Source of the DNA: Burkholderia sp. 4M9327F10
Lineage (GTDB): Bacteria; Pseudomonadota; Gammaproteobacteria; Burkholderiales; Burkholderiaceae
Reading direction: 5' to 3'
DNA length: 64,000 nucleotides
Assembly: GCF_005503145.1 (NCBI RefSeq)
Contig: NZ_SCNV01000001.1
Coordinates: 186,001-250,000, forward strand
Under the pieces are notes generated by a model. It was not told where the DNA came from. It worked only from the letters and a program-made list of their open reading frames with translations, and did not search any database. A program made the translations under genes and the position numbers. This document shows, one piece after another, positions 34,575 through 43,573 of this stretch. Every line of letters starts with the position of its first letter. The first letter of the stretch is position 1.

Positions 34575-35332
34575 TGTTGCTCCACTCCACCAGTCTGAAA
34601 CGGCAAGCGCTGCCATAGCACGAAGGGTTCGCCGGGCGCCGGTTCGACGAACAGCGCCGCAGCGTCGACCACCAGAGGCCCCAGCGCGGCAATCCTGTCG
34701 TGCCACCACGCGACGAGCGCCGCGCGTTCATCCACGGCTTCGAGCGAACTGGACAGCGTCATATGAAAACGGAATTCGTCGAACACGTACGGATAGCCCC
34801 ATTCGACCAGCAAGGCGCGCTGGCGCTCGGTCAACGGGGCCGCCATCCGGCGTGCCAGATCGGCTGCGGACGGCTTGGCCCGCAAGCCGCCGAGCGTACG
34901 CATGGCGCTCGAGGCCAGCTCGCGCATGCCGGCTTCGCCCACGGGTTCAGCGGGCCGCAGCGCGACGAAATCGCCTAGCGTGGCGGCTTCGACCCGCAAG
35001 CTAAAAGGGAGGCGTTGCTGGGCCCAGTGGCGCGCGTCATCGAGCACCGTGCGCGGCGTCACGCCGTCAGCAAGCCGAAAGGGAGCGACCAGCGTGCCAT
35101 GCCAGCCGTAACGGCGCGGCGCCTGGGTCAGTTCGCTCACCGGACGGGCGAGCGTGAGCGGTTGCGGCGGCGTGTAGGCGAGGCCGCTTTCCACGTCGCC
35201 GCCGAGCCATTCAGAACCGGCCTGCCACCATGCAGAATCGCGCGATGGTGCGTAATACACCGCAAAACGCGCCTCGGCTGACCATTCGAACCCTTCGTTC
35301 GCCTCGTTCACCCCCCACGCCGCGCTGCTCAT
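34571..35332 (-). CDS. DUF1045 phosphonate-metabolism protein, 2H phosphoesterase-like
   Basis: A 253-residue protein found in many phn loci. Two H-x-T-L motifs, 'WHGTLVAPF' and 'FHMTLSSS', are spaced as in the 2H phosphoesterase superfamily, which act on cyclic phosphates. A cyclic ribose phosphate is an intermediate of the C-P lyase pathway normally opened by PhnP; PhnP is absent here, so this protein could supply that step (inference). ATG 35332 shares ATGA with the phnF stop, and its own stop shares ATGA with phnN. Confidence 0.8.
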   Translation of the reverse strand: MSSAAWGVNEANEGFEWSAEARFAVYYAPSRDSAWWQAGSEWLGGDVESGLAYTPPQPLTLARPVSELTQAPRRYGWHGTLVAPFRLADGVTPRTVLDDARHWAQQRLPFSLRVEAATLGDFVALRPAEPVGEAGMRELASSAMRTLGGLRAKPSAADLARRMAAPLTERQRALLVEWGYPYVFDEFRFHMTLSSSLEAVDERAALVAWWHDRIAALGPLVVDAAALFVEPAPGEPFVLWQRLPFQTGGVEQQ

Positions 35333-36087
35333 ACGTCGTTTTCCACCATCAGTTGCACGCGGTCCGCAGCAAAGTGCGTCACGCCGTATTTGACCGGGAC
35401 GCCTTCCAGATCGACGTCGACGTTCTCGACCCACAAGACCGGCTGCTGGCGGTTGATATTCAGGCGCCGCGCCACTTCCGCCTCCGGCAGCACGCTGCCG
35501 ATGCGGCTCCACTTGCGCAGGTAGTCGGACACGCCGAATTCGGCCAGCGCCTTGGTGATACCGCCGGTACGCTGGAGCACGTCAGGCAGGTCCGCAAAGC
35601 GCGCCGCGGGATACCAGCTGCGTGCATAGGTCAGCGGCACGCCGTCCGACTGGTTGAGCGTCTCGATCCGGTAAACCGCGGCCCCGGCGCGCAGGCCAAG
35701 CGCCTTGGCGACATTCGGCTCGGCCTTCACGCGCGCCGCCGACAACATGGCGCCGGCCGTGGTGTGATGCTGCTGGCGCAGGTTCTCGGTAAAGCGGGTG
35801 CGGCGGCCAATCGTATAGTCGATCGCGCCGGGTTGCACGAACGTGCCGCGCCCCTGCTCCACACTCACGAGGCCCAGAGCGGCGAGGCCCAGCATGGCGC
35901 GGCGCACGGTATGGCGATTGACGTCGAAGCGCTTGGCCAGTTCGCCTTCGCTCGGCAGGCGTCCCTCTGCGCCGAAACCGCTGGCCGCGATTTCCGCGGC
36001 GAGGATCTGCTCGATTTGCCGCCACACGGCAACGCCCGCGCCCCGTTCGAGCTGCGTGCCCGGCATGGCGGTATCGTTCGATGTCAT
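35329..36087 (-). CDS. phnF: GntR/HutC-type repressor of phosphonate genes
   Basis: A 252-residue regulator. The HTH has 'LPSEGELAKRFDVNRHTVRRAMLGLAALGLV' in sequence (about 40-70), and the C-terminal UTRA domain contains the usual 'YRIETLNQSDGVPLTYARSW' and 'QPVLWVENVDVD' segments. It is divergent from phnG and a 22-bp palindrome lies between them. Likely represses both phn transcripts and is relieved by a phosphonate or phosphate-related ligand. Confidence 0.88.
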   Translation of the reverse strand: MTSNDTAMPGTQLERGAGVAVWRQIEQILAAEIAASGFGAEGRLPSEGELAKRFDVNRHTVRRAMLGLAALGLVSVEQGRGTFVQPGAIDYTIGRRTRFTENLRQQHHTTAGAMLSAARVKAEPNVAKALGLRAGAAVYRIETLNQSDGVPLTYARSWYPAARFADLPDVLQRTGGITKALAEFGVSDYLRKWSRIGSVLPEAEVARRLNINRQQPVLWVENVDVDLEGVPVKYGVTHFAADRVQLMVENDV

Positions 36088-36197
36088 GGTGCTGTCATTC
36101 CCTTCAGTTCAAATATTCGTTGTGACGTGCATTGTAGTGCGCAAGCCGTGATGGAAATATGAAAACACGAGTGTGCCGCAAGCACAACCATTTTAGC

Positions 36198-36219
36198 TCT
36201 AAACGTCTAGACGTTTAGA
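36198..36219. promoter_or_regulatory. phnF: 22-bp perfect palindrome, probable PhnF operator
   Basis: The stretch is a perfect palindrome centred on GTCTAGAC (36205-36212), between the divergent phnF and phnG genes, 47 bp before phnG. HutC/PhnF-type GntR regulators are known to bind sites with a GTNTAGAC-like core (PhnF of mycobacteria: TGGTATAGACCA, from memory). A second possible half 'GATGGTCAAATGATG' follows. Confidence 0.75.
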
Positions 36220-36265
36220 TGAATAGATGGTCAAATGATGTCTCGCTGGATCAACAGGAACCCCG

Positions 36266-36757
36266 ATGAGTGCCCCTAGTGTCACTGCCGCCTCGCCTTC
36301 CTCCGCCACGCGGCGCGCATGGATGGCCGTGCTCGCGCACACGCCGCGCGCCGAACTTGAAGCCGCACTGACTCGCGCGCTGGATGGCGCGAGCCCCCCG
36401 GAATTCGACTGGCTGCGGCCGCCGGAAACCGGTCTTGCCATGGTGCGCGGCCGCGTCGGCGGCAGTGGCGACGCCTTCAATCTCGGCGAAGCCACCGTCA
36501 CCCGCGCCACGCTGCGCCTGCGCAGCCCGGCCGAGCATGCGCCGGTGGGCGTGGCCTGCCACCTGGGCCGCGACCGCCGCCGCGCCGAACTCGCCGCCAT
36601 TGCAGACGCATTGCTGCAACTGCCCGAGCAGCACGCGCGGCTGCACGGTCAACTGATCGAACCGCTCGCCGCCCAGCTCGCCGAACGGCGCGCCACACGG
36701 CGCCAGGAAGCCGCGTCCACGCGCGTCGAATTCTTCACGATGGTGCGAGGCGACTGA
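36266..36757 (+). CDS. phnG: C-P lyase core subunit PhnG
   Basis: A 163-residue subunit of the PhnGHIJ complex. 'RRAWMAVLAHTPRAELEAAL' and 'FNLGEATVTRATLRL...AFGV'-type order (here 'VGVACHLGRDRRRAELAAI') are typical of PhnG. With PhnH and PhnI it transfers phosphonate onto ribose of ATP. AGGAA lies before ATG 36266. Its TGA overlaps the phnH ATG by one base (TGATG). Confidence 0.9.
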   Translation: MSAPSVTAASPSSATRRAWMAVLAHTPRAELEAALTRALDGASPPEFDWLRPPETGLAMVRGRVGGSGDAFNLGEATVTRATLRLRSPAEHAPVGVACHLGRDRRRAELAAIADALLQLPEQHARLHGQLIEPLAAQLAERRATRRQEAASTRVEFFTMVRGD

Positions 36758-37407
36758 TGGACAACCTGACGAAACACGCGATGAACTCCTCACAGATTGC
36801 CCTCTCCACCCTCGCCCCCGGCTTTGTGGATCCGGTGCACGATACCCAGGCGGTGTTCCGCACGCTGCTCGACGCGCTGTCGCGGCCCGGCACGGTAGGC
36901 GTGGTGGAAAACGTGCTGCCGGCCGCGCAAGCGTCGGGCTCGCACCGCTCACGCGCCGATCTGGCCGCCCTCGCCGCGCTGCTCACGCTGTGCGATTACT
37001 CTACGCCGGTTTGGCTCGCGGAGCCGGACGCCGCCTTGGCCTCCGCATTACGCTTTCATACCGGCGCGCCGCTGGTCGACGAGGTACACGACGCGGCGTT
37101 TGCCTATATCCATGACGCCGCGCTGTTGCCGGAACTCGAACATTTCTCGCTCGGCGCAGCGGAAACACCGGAGCAATCGGTGACCCTGCTGATCCGCGTG
37201 GAAGCGCTGACCGGCGGCCCGCAAGTCGTGCTGAGCGGCCCCGGCATCGAGCACACCGCCACCATCTCGCCGCTCGGCCTGCCCGAACACTTCTGGCGCG
37301 AACGCGCCAGCCTGGCGCCGCTGTTTCCGTGCGGCATCGATTGCTATCTCGTCTGCGGCAGCACGCTGATCGGCTTGCCGCGCACAACTCATGCAAAGGT
37401 GAACTGA
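36757..37407 (+). CDS. phnH: C-P lyase core subunit PhnH
   Basis: A 216-residue subunit. 'LAPGFVDPVHDTQAVFRTLLDALSRPGTV' at the start (segments) and 'GPGIEHTATI' plus 'FWRERA...FPCGIDCYLV' near the end are the conserved PhnH pattern. A dimeric PLP-transferase-like fold without cofactor, part of the core complex. ATG 36757 overlaps phnG; ATG 36781 is a possible alternative. Its stop overlaps the phnI ATG by one base. Confidence 0.9.
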   Translation: MDNLTKHAMNSSQIALSTLAPGFVDPVHDTQAVFRTLLDALSRPGTVGVVENVLPAAQASGSHRSRADLAALAALLTLCDYSTPVWLAEPDAALASALRFHTGAPLVDEVHDAAFAYIHDAALLPELEHFSLGAAETPEQSVTLLIRVEALTGGPQVVLSGPGIEHTATISPLGLPEHFWRERASLAPLFPCGIDCYLVCGSTLIGLPRTTHAKVN

Positions 37408-38621
37408 TGTACGTTGCCGTCAAGGGTGGAGAGCGCGCGATCGAAGCATCGTGGCGCCTGCTCGACAAGTCACGCCGCGGCGATACGCGGCTGCCTGAAT
37501 TGAGCGTCGGACAGATCCGTGAGCAATTGCGTCTCTCGGTGGCCCGTGTGATGACCGAAGGCTCGGTGTACGACGAAGAGCTCGCCGCACTGGCCATCAA
37601 GCAGGCCGCAGGCGATCTGGTGGAGGCGATCTTCCTGCTGCGTGCGTATCGCACGACATTGCCGCGTTTCGGCTACACGCAGCCGCTCGATAGCGAAGCG
37701 ATGGTCGTCGAGCGGCGCATCTCCGCCACCTTCAAGGACGTGCCGGGCGGGCAGTTGCTCGGCGCCACTTACGATTACACGCAACGCCTGCTGGATTTCA
37801 CGTTGATGGCTGAAGCGCAGGCCAACGGCGAAGAATCCGCCAAAAGCGCCGGCAAAGATGCCCACAAGAGCGCCGCCGCAGCACCCGACGCCAGGCCGGA
37901 ATCGATGCCGCGCGTCGTCACGCTGCTCAACAAGGAAGGGCTGATCGAGCAGGAAACGCCCATTCCCGGCGCAGCCGAACCGGGCGACCTGACGCGCGAG
38001 CCGCTTTCGTTCCCGGCGAATCGCGCCACCCGCTTACAGAATCTTGCACGCGGCGACGAAGGCTTCCTGCTGGCGATGGGCTATGCAACGCAGCGCGGTT
38101 ATGCGAACTCGCATCCGTTCGCGGGCGAAATCCGCTTCGGCTCGGTAAGCGTCGAGATGGAACTGGATGAACTGGGCGAGGCGGTGGAGATCGGCGAGAT
38201 CGACATTACCGAATGCCAGATGATCAACCAGTTTGCCGGCAGTGGCGAGGTGCCGCCCACCTTCACGCAGGGCTACGGTCTCGCCTTCGGTCATTCGGAG
38301 CGCAAGGCCATGGCCATGGCGCTGGTGGACCGCGCACTGCGCGCCGAAGAGCTCGGTGAAACACTCTCCTCGCCGACCCAGGATATCGAATTCATGCTGT
38401 CGCATAGCGATAACGTGGAAGCGTCCGGCTTCGTCCAGCATCTGAAACTGCCGCACTACGTGGACTTCCAGGCCGAGCTTGAACTGGTGCGCCGTTTGCG
38501 GGCGCAGCATGCCGCGCAAGCGGAGCAGGCGGCACGGCAGGAACAACCAGCAGAACACGTAAAAGCGCCTACGGCACTGCAAAGCGCCAACGGCCACGAT
38601 CAGCAGGAGCAAGCCGCATGA
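37407..38621 (+). CDS. phnI: C-P lyase core subunit PhnI
   Basis: A 404-residue subunit, longer than the ~350-residue enteric form by a Gln/Ala/Glu-rich tail and a short insertion near residues 145-160. 'MYVAVKGGERAI' is the conserved start, 'TRLQNLARGDEGFLLAMGYATQRGY' and 'GYGLAFGHSERKAMAMALVDRAL' (read in segments) are PhnI hallmarks. Nucleosidase that forms ribose-1-phosphonate triphosphate with the other subunits. ATGA overlap with phnJ. Confidence 0.9.
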   Translation: MYVAVKGGERAIEASWRLLDKSRRGDTRLPELSVGQIREQLRLSVARVMTEGSVYDEELAALAIKQAAGDLVEAIFLLRAYRTTLPRFGYTQPLDSEAMVVERRISATFKDVPGGQLLGATYDYTQRLLDFTLMAEAQANGEESAKSAGKDAHKSAAAAPDARPESMPRVVTLLNKEGLIEQETPIPGAAEPGDLTREPLSFPANRATRLQNLARGDEGFLLAMGYATQRGYANSHPFAGEIRFGSVSVEMELDELGEAVEIGEIDITECQMINQFAGSGEVPPTFTQGYGLAFGHSERKAMAMALVDRALRAEELGETLSSPTQDIEFMLSHSDNVEASGFVQHLKLPHYVDFQAELELVRRLRAQHAAQAEQAARQEQPAEHVKAPTALQSANGHDQQEQAA

Positions 38622-39526
38622 ACGCGCCCGAAACACTCATGGCCAGCGAGCCCTTCGACAGCGCCGCCGTTGGCTACAACTTCGCTTATCTGGACGAGCA
38701 AACCAAGCGGATGATCCGCCGCTCGCTGTTGAAAGCCGTTGCGGTGCCCGGCTATCAGGTGCCGTTCGCCTCGCGCGAAATGCCCTTGCCGTTCGGCTGG
38801 GGCACGGGCGGCATCCAGGTGACCGCCGCGATCATCGGCCGTAGCGATACGCTGAAGGTGATCGACCAGGGTTCCGACGAGACCACCAACGCGGTCAATA
38901 TCCGCCGCTTCTTTGCACGCACGGCCGGCGTGGCGACCACGCGCCGCACCGCGGAAGCCACAATCGTGCAGACCCGTCACCGGATTCCCGAGACGCCGCT
39001 CACCGACAAGCAGATTCTGGTCTACCAGGTGCCGATGCCCGAGCCGCTATTCCGGCTCGAACCGCGCGTGGCCGAAAGCAAGAAGCTGCATGCACTGGCC
39101 GACTACGGCCTGATCAGCGTGAAGCTGTACGAGGACATCGTGCATCACGGCAGCATTGCCACGACGTACGACTATCCGGTGATCGTCAACGAGCGCTATC
39201 TGACCTCGCCCTCGCCGATCCCGAAGTTCGACAATCCGAAGATGAACATGAACCCCGCGCTGCAGTTGTTCGGCGCCGGGCGCGAGCGGCGCATCCACGC
39301 CATTCCGCCGTACACCAAGGTGCGCAGCCTCGACTTCGACGACCATCCGTTCGAAATCCAGCGCTGGGAGCACGCCTGCGCGCTGTGTGGTTCGAAGGAA
39401 AGCTTCCTCGACGAAATGATCGTCGACGATGCGGGCACACGCATGTTCGTCTGCTCGGATAGCGATTACTGCCACGAACGCCGCGAACAGCAGGCAGGCG
39501 ATCAAGCCGAAGGAGAATCCGCATGA
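38618..39526 (+). CDS. phnJ: Radical-SAM C-P lyase PhnJ
   Basis: A 302-residue enzyme that cleaves the carbon-phosphorus bond of ribose 1-phosphonate 5-phosphate, releasing the alkane. The unusual C-terminal iron-sulfur motif is visible: 'HACALCG' (CxxC) then 'FVCSDSDYC', the C-x2-C-x21-C spacing known for PhnJ. 'FAYLDEQTKRMIRRSLLKAVAVPGYQVPFASREMP' in the N-terminus (segments) is strongly conserved. Both junctions, phnI and phnK, are ATGA overlaps. Confidence 0.93.
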   Translation: MNAPETLMASEPFDSAAVGYNFAYLDEQTKRMIRRSLLKAVAVPGYQVPFASREMPLPFGWGTGGIQVTAAIIGRSDTLKVIDQGSDETTNAVNIRRFFARTAGVATTRRTAEATIVQTRHRIPETPLTDKQILVYQVPMPEPLFRLEPRVAESKKLHALADYGLISVKLYEDIVHHGSIATTYDYPVIVNERYLTSPSPIPKFDNPKMNMNPALQLFGAGRERRIHAIPPYTKVRSLDFDDHPFEIQRWEHACALCGSKESFLDEMIVDDAGTRMFVCSDSDYCHERREQQAGDQAEGESA

Positions 39527-40305
39527 GCGCGCGCATGACACCGCTGATGAGCGCCCGCGCCATCACCAAGCAATACGGCGGCCGCAACGGCTGCCGTAAT
39601 GTGAGCTTCGATCTGTATCCGGGCGAGGTGCTGTGCATCGTCGGCGAATCGGGTTCGGGCAAGACCACCTTGCTCAACACGCTCGCGCTGCGCACCGAGG
39701 CCGATAGCGGCACCCTGCACTACCATGCCACGCACGGCGAGCAGCTCGATCTGCTGGCGCTGTCCGAGCCGCGCCGCCGTTTGCTGATGCGCACGGAATG
39801 GGGCTTCGTGCAGCAGAATCCGCGCGACGGCCTGCGCAGCGGCGTATCGGCCGGCGCCAATATCGGCGAACCGCTGATGGCGGTCGGCGCGCGCCATTAC
39901 GGGCAGATCCGCCACACGGCGACGCAATGGATGGAGCGGGTGGAACTGGACCCGGCGCGTATCGACGAATTTCCCGCCGCTTTTTCCGGCGGCATGCAGC
40001 AGCGCCTGCAGATTGCGCGCAATCTGGTCACCGGGCCGCGCCTCGTGTTCATGGACGAACCCACCGCCGGTCTCGATGTGTCGGTGCAGGCACGCCTGCT
40101 CGACCTGTTGCGCACGCTCACCACCACGCTGCATCTGTCGGTGCTGATCGTCACGCACGATATCGGCGTGGCGCGTCTGCTCGCGCATCGCCTGATGGTC
40201 ATGCAGGGCGGCGAGGTGGTCGAAGCGGGGCTGACCGATCAGGTTCTCGACGATCCGCAGCACCCGTACACGCAAACGCTGGTTTCTTCCGTTCTGCCGG
40301 TTTGA
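39523..40305 (+). CDS. phnK: C-P lyase accessory ATPase PhnK
   Basis: A 260-residue ABC-type ATPase that binds the PhnGHIJ core. Walker A 'GESGSGKTT', Q-loop 'FVQQNPRDGLR', signature 'FSGGMQQR' and Walker B 'LVFMDEPTAGLD' are complete. There is no permease partner here, in line with its non-transport role. Eight bases separate it from phnL. Confidence 0.92.
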   Translation: MSARMTPLMSARAITKQYGGRNGCRNVSFDLYPGEVLCIVGESGSGKTTLLNTLALRTEADSGTLHYHATHGEQLDLLALSEPRRRLLMRTEWGFVQQNPRDGLRSGVSAGANIGEPLMAVGARHYGQIRHTATQWMERVELDPARIDEFPAAFSGGMQQRLQIARNLVTGPRLVFMDEPTAGLDVSVQARLLDLLRTLTTTLHLSVLIVTHDIGVARLLAHRLMVMQGGEVVEAGLTDQVLDDPQHPYTQTLVSSVLPV

Positions 40306-40313
40306 GGTCCACG

Positions 40314-41081
40314 ATGTCATCCATCGAATCACACGCGCACGAACGCGCTTTCATCGACAACGCCGCGCTCATGCTGCGCGCCGTCAATATACGCAAAACC
40401 TTTACGCTGCATGCGCAAGGCGGCGTGCAGATCGACGCGCTCGCGGGCGTTTCGCTCGAAGTCGAACAGGGCGAATGCGTCGTGCTGGTCGGGCCTTCGG
40501 GCGCCGGCAAGAGCACGTTGCTGCGCTGCCTGTACGGCAACTATCTGGCGAGTTCCGGCTCCATTGCGATCCGCTCGGACGCTCACGATGAGCAGCACGT
40601 CGCCATTACCGGCGCCGAGCCGCATGACGTGCTGCGTCTGCGCCGCAACGTGGTCGGCTATGTGAGCCAGTTCCTGCGCGTGATTCCGCGCGTCACCACC
40701 CTCACGCTGGTCGCCGAACCGCTGGTGTCGCGCGGCGTGGCCGAAGACGAAGCGCGCGAGCGCGCCGCGGCGCTGCTGGCGCGCCTGAACGTACCGGAGC
40801 GGCTGTGGTCTCTCGCACCCGCCACGTTCTCCGGCGGCGAGCAACAGCGTGTGAACATTGCACGCGGGCTGATCGCCGGACATCCGCTGTTGCTGCTCGA
40901 CGAGCCCACGGCCTCGCTCGACGCCGAAAACCGCGACGTGGTCGCCGATCTGATCACTGAAGCACGCGAGCGCGGTGCGGCGATTGTCGGTATCTTCCAC
41001 GATGAAGACACGCGCACGAAAGTGGCAACGCGCCGCCTCGAACTCCAGCCGCCGCTGCGTCATCAAGCGGCGCTACACTGA
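40314..41081 (+). CDS. phnL: C-P lyase accessory ATPase PhnL
   Basis: A 255-residue ABC-type ATPase. Walker A 'GPSGAGKST', Q-loop 'VSQFLRVIPRV', signature 'FSGGEQQR', Walker B 'LLLLDEPTASLD' and switch 'GIFHDE' are all present; 'SQFLRVIPRV' is typical of PhnL. ATG 40314 is chosen because it directly follows phnK and starts the conserved protein. About 29 bp before phnM. Confidence 0.92.
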   Translation: MSSIESHAHERAFIDNAALMLRAVNIRKTFTLHAQGGVQIDALAGVSLEVEQGECVVLVGPSGAGKSTLLRCLYGNYLASSGSIAIRSDAHDEQHVAITGAEPHDVLRLRRNVVGYVSQFLRVIPRVTTLTLVAEPLVSRGVAEDEARERAAALLARLNVPERLWSLAPATFSGGEQQRVNIARGLIAGHPLLLLDEPTASLDAENRDVVADLITEARERGAAIVGIFHDEDTRTKVATRRLELQPPLRHQAALH

Positions 41082-41110
41082 CCTACAACCCAGCATACTG
41101 ACTACGGAGC

Positions 41111-42250
41111 ATGTCGATGTTGATCAGGAACGCTCGCATCGTGACGCGAGACGATGTATTTACCGGCGTGGTGCGCATCGAAGACGGCAAGATCCATGAC
41201 GTCGAACGCGGCACCACCTCGGCACGCGAGGCCGAAGACTGGGACGGCGATTATCTGCTGCCCGGTCTGATCGAACTGCACACGGACAATCTCGAGAAGC
41301 ATCTGATACCGCGGCCCGGCGTGCAGTGGAATACGGATGCGGCCTTTGTGATCCACGATGCGCAGGTGGCGGCAGCCGGCATCACCACCGTGTTCGACGC
41401 GCTCGCCATCGGCTCGCGCTCGAATATCGGTCTGCGCGGCCGCGATCAGCAGATGCAGTGCGCGCAGGCACTGCGCCGCTTCTCCGAGCGGCAACTGCTG
41501 CGCGCGGAGCACTTTCTGCATCTGCGCTGCGAAATCGCCACGGCCGATGTGATCGAACTGTTCGATCTGTTGTGCGAGCATCCGCTGCTGCGCCTCGCTT
41601 CGGTAATGGATCACACGCCGGGCCAGCGGCAATGGCACGACCGCGAGCAATGGCGCCGCTTCCAGGAACGCAATGGCAAGCTGACCGACGAGCACGTGAC
41701 AATCACACTCGCGGCGTTGACCGATGAACAGCAGCTTTACGCGGATGTGCACCGCCGCGAGATCGTCGCGCGCTGCAAGACGCTCGGCCTGCCGGTGGCG
41801 AGCCATGACGACACGCTCGTCGAGCACGTCGAACAGGCCGCCGCCGAAGGCATCGTGCTGGCCGAATTCCCGACCACCCGCGTCGCCGCGGAAGCGGCGC
41901 GCGAGCATCGCATTTCCACCATCATGGGCGCACCGAATATCGTGCGCGGCGGTTCGCACTCGGGCAACGTGTCCGCGCTCGAACTCGCCAAGGCGGATCT
42001 GCTCGACATCCTTTCGTCGGATTACGTGCCGTCGAGCCTCTTGACCGCCGTGTTCGAGTTGGTCGACAAGGCGGGCTGGACGCTGCCGCGCGCCATGGCG
42101 ACGGTGTCGGCCGAACCGGCGCGCACGGCCGGACTGCATGACCGCGGCGCGATCGAGCCCGGCCTGCGGGCGGATTTCGTGCGGGTGACGATGCTCGATA
42201 CGCTGCCGGTGCCGCGTGCGACCTATCGCGAAGGTGCGCGAATCGTTTGA
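41111..42250 (+). CDS. phnM: Ribose 1-methylphosphonate 5-triphosphate diphosphatase
   Basis: A 379-residue amidohydrolase-fold enzyme that removes pyrophosphate from the 5-triphosphate intermediate. Metal-site elements: 'LIELHTDNLEKH' (in place of HxH), 'DHTPGQRQW', 'SHDDTLVEHV', and 'TIMGAPNIVRGGSHSGN'. These match PhnM well. CGGAG precedes the ATG; ATG 41117 is an alternative. Last gene of the plus-strand phn operon. Confidence 0.92.
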   Translation: MSMLIRNARIVTRDDVFTGVVRIEDGKIHDVERGTTSAREAEDWDGDYLLPGLIELHTDNLEKHLIPRPGVQWNTDAAFVIHDAQVAAAGITTVFDALAIGSRSNIGLRGRDQQMQCAQALRRFSERQLLRAEHFLHLRCEIATADVIELFDLLCEHPLLRLASVMDHTPGQRQWHDREQWRRFQERNGKLTDEHVTITLAALTDEQQLYADVHRREIVARCKTLGLPVASHDDTLVEHVEQAAAEGIVLAEFPTTRVAAEAAREHRISTIMGAPNIVRGGSHSGNVSALELAKADLLDILSSDYVPSSLLTAVFELVDKAGWTLPRAMATVSAEPARTAGLHDRGAIEPGLRADFVRVTMLDTLPVPRATYREGARIV

Positions 42251-42707
42251 ACGGAGGCCCGAAAAACCTCTGACAGTGTGCGGATAGCGCAACAACAACG
42301 GGACTGGCCGCCCCATCGCGCGGCGGCCAGAATCCCGCTCCCTCCCCGCGACCACTCGCGTCGCACCAGTAGACAACTTCTTTACGCAGCAGTTACGATG
42401 CGGTCCGCATACGCAAACGACCGCCGGAAAGCGGCTGGCATGTTTTTGCGGACGCAGCGCAGGCCACATGTCCAGCCTGCCTGAGTCTGCGCACGCCGGG
42501 GCGCCTGGCCTCGAACGCTGCCATGCCGCGCCATCCGGTGTTCTACTGAGTACGCAATCTTTTTGACCTGATAAGCTTTGCCCGCGCTGCAGGCCGCCCC
42601 GGCCGGCAGCCGTTGATCCCTGCCCGGTCGTGAGTCGCGCCGGGCACGATCCCGCAGCGGCACAACCGCATGCGGGAGTAATACGAACCACTCCGAGGAG
42701 TAAAACA
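42251..42707. other. Intergenic region between phnM and binding-protein gene
   Basis: 457 bp with no supported gene or clear terminator. TTGACC near 42563 is a possible -35 for the next gene, but no convincing -10 follows. A TGGCA...TTGC pair near 42435 has the wrong spacing for sigma-54. Confidence 0.4.
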
Positions 42708-43490
42708 GTGAAAAAACTGCTAGCGGCTTTGACGGTTGCTCTGCTTGCCACCGTCTCGATTGGCGCACATGCGAAAGACTGGTCGACCATCCGGTTCGGC
42801 GTAGACGCCAGCTATCCCCCGTTCGAATCGAAGGGCCCGGACGGCAAGCTCGTTGGTTTCGATATCGACCTCGGCAATGAAATCTGCAAGCGCCTCGCGG
42901 CAAAATGCGTCTGGATCGAAAACGACTTCGACGGCATGATCCCGGCACTGAAGGCGAAGAAGTTCGACGGCGTGCTGTCGTCCATGTCGATGACGCCGCA
43001 ACGTGCCGAACAGATCGCCTTCTCGTCCAAGCTGTTCAACACGCCGACGCGCCTCGTCACCAAGAAGGGTTCGGGTCTGCAGCCGACGCCGGAATCGCTG
43101 GCCGGCAAGACGGTTGGCGTCGAACAGGGCACGATCCAGGAAACCTACGCGAAGACCTACTGGGAGCCGAAGGGCGCCAAGGTGGTCTCGTACCAGAACC
43201 AGGACCAGGTCTACACCGACCTGCTGTCGGGCCGTCTGGACGCCTCGCTGCAAGATGCAGTAGAAGCTGACATTGGCTTCCTGAAGACGCCGCGCGGCGC
43301 CGGCTACGCGTTTGCCGGCAATGACATCGTCGACGAGAAGATTCTCGGCAACGGTGCCGGCATCGGCCTGCGCAAGGAAGACGCCGACCTGAAGGCCAAG
43401 GTCGACAAGGCGATCGCCGACATCATCAAGGACGGTACGTACAAGAAGCTCGAGAAGAAGTACTTCGACTTCGACGTGTACGGCAGCTAA
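42708..43490 (+). CDS. Periplasmic amino-acid-binding protein (Lys/Arg/Orn or His type)
   Basis: A 260-residue solute-binding protein of the ArgT/HisJ family (SBP_bac_3). A signal peptide ends at 'IGAHAKDW' (about residue 22). 'FGVDASYPPFESKGPDGKLVGFDIDLGNEIC' and 'DGMIPALKAKKFDGVLSSMSMTPQRA' (in segments) are near-invariant in basic-amino-acid binders. The start is GTG 42708 with GAGGAG seven bases upstream. No permease or ATPase gene follows, so its ABC partners are elsewhere. Ends in a strong terminator. Confidence 0.9.
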   Translation: MKKLLAALTVALLATVSIGAHAKDWSTIRFGVDASYPPFESKGPDGKLVGFDIDLGNEICKRLAAKCVWIENDFDGMIPALKAKKFDGVLSSMSMTPQRAEQIAFSSKLFNTPTRLVTKKGSGLQPTPESLAGKTVGVEQGTIQETYAKTYWEPKGAKVVSYQNQDQVYTDLLSGRLDASLQDAVEADIGFLKTPRGAGYAFAGNDIVDEKILGNGAGIGLRKEDADLKAKVDKAIADIIKDGTYKKLEKKYFDFDVYGS

Positions 43491-43538
43491 GCTGTGACTG
43501 GCGCGGTACGCCGCGCCCCACCGCCTGGCATCACCCGA

Positions 43539-43573
43539 CGGGCCCCGCAGCAGATGCGGGGCCCGTTTCTTTT
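43539..43573 (+). terminator. Intrinsic terminator after the binding-protein gene
   Basis: CGGGCCCCGCA (43539-43549), loop GCAGA, perfect complement (43555-43565), then TTTCTTTT (43566-43573). Confidence 0.93.

Noticed and set aside
42430-42452. Possible sigma-54 promoter (TGGCATG...TTGC) upstream of the amino-acid-binding-protein gene
   Set aside because: Only nine bases separate GG and GC, where sigma-54 promoters need ten.
41102-42790. 560-codon minus-strand open frame opposite phnM
   Set aside because: Antisense shadow of phnM with no recognisable domain or ribosome site.
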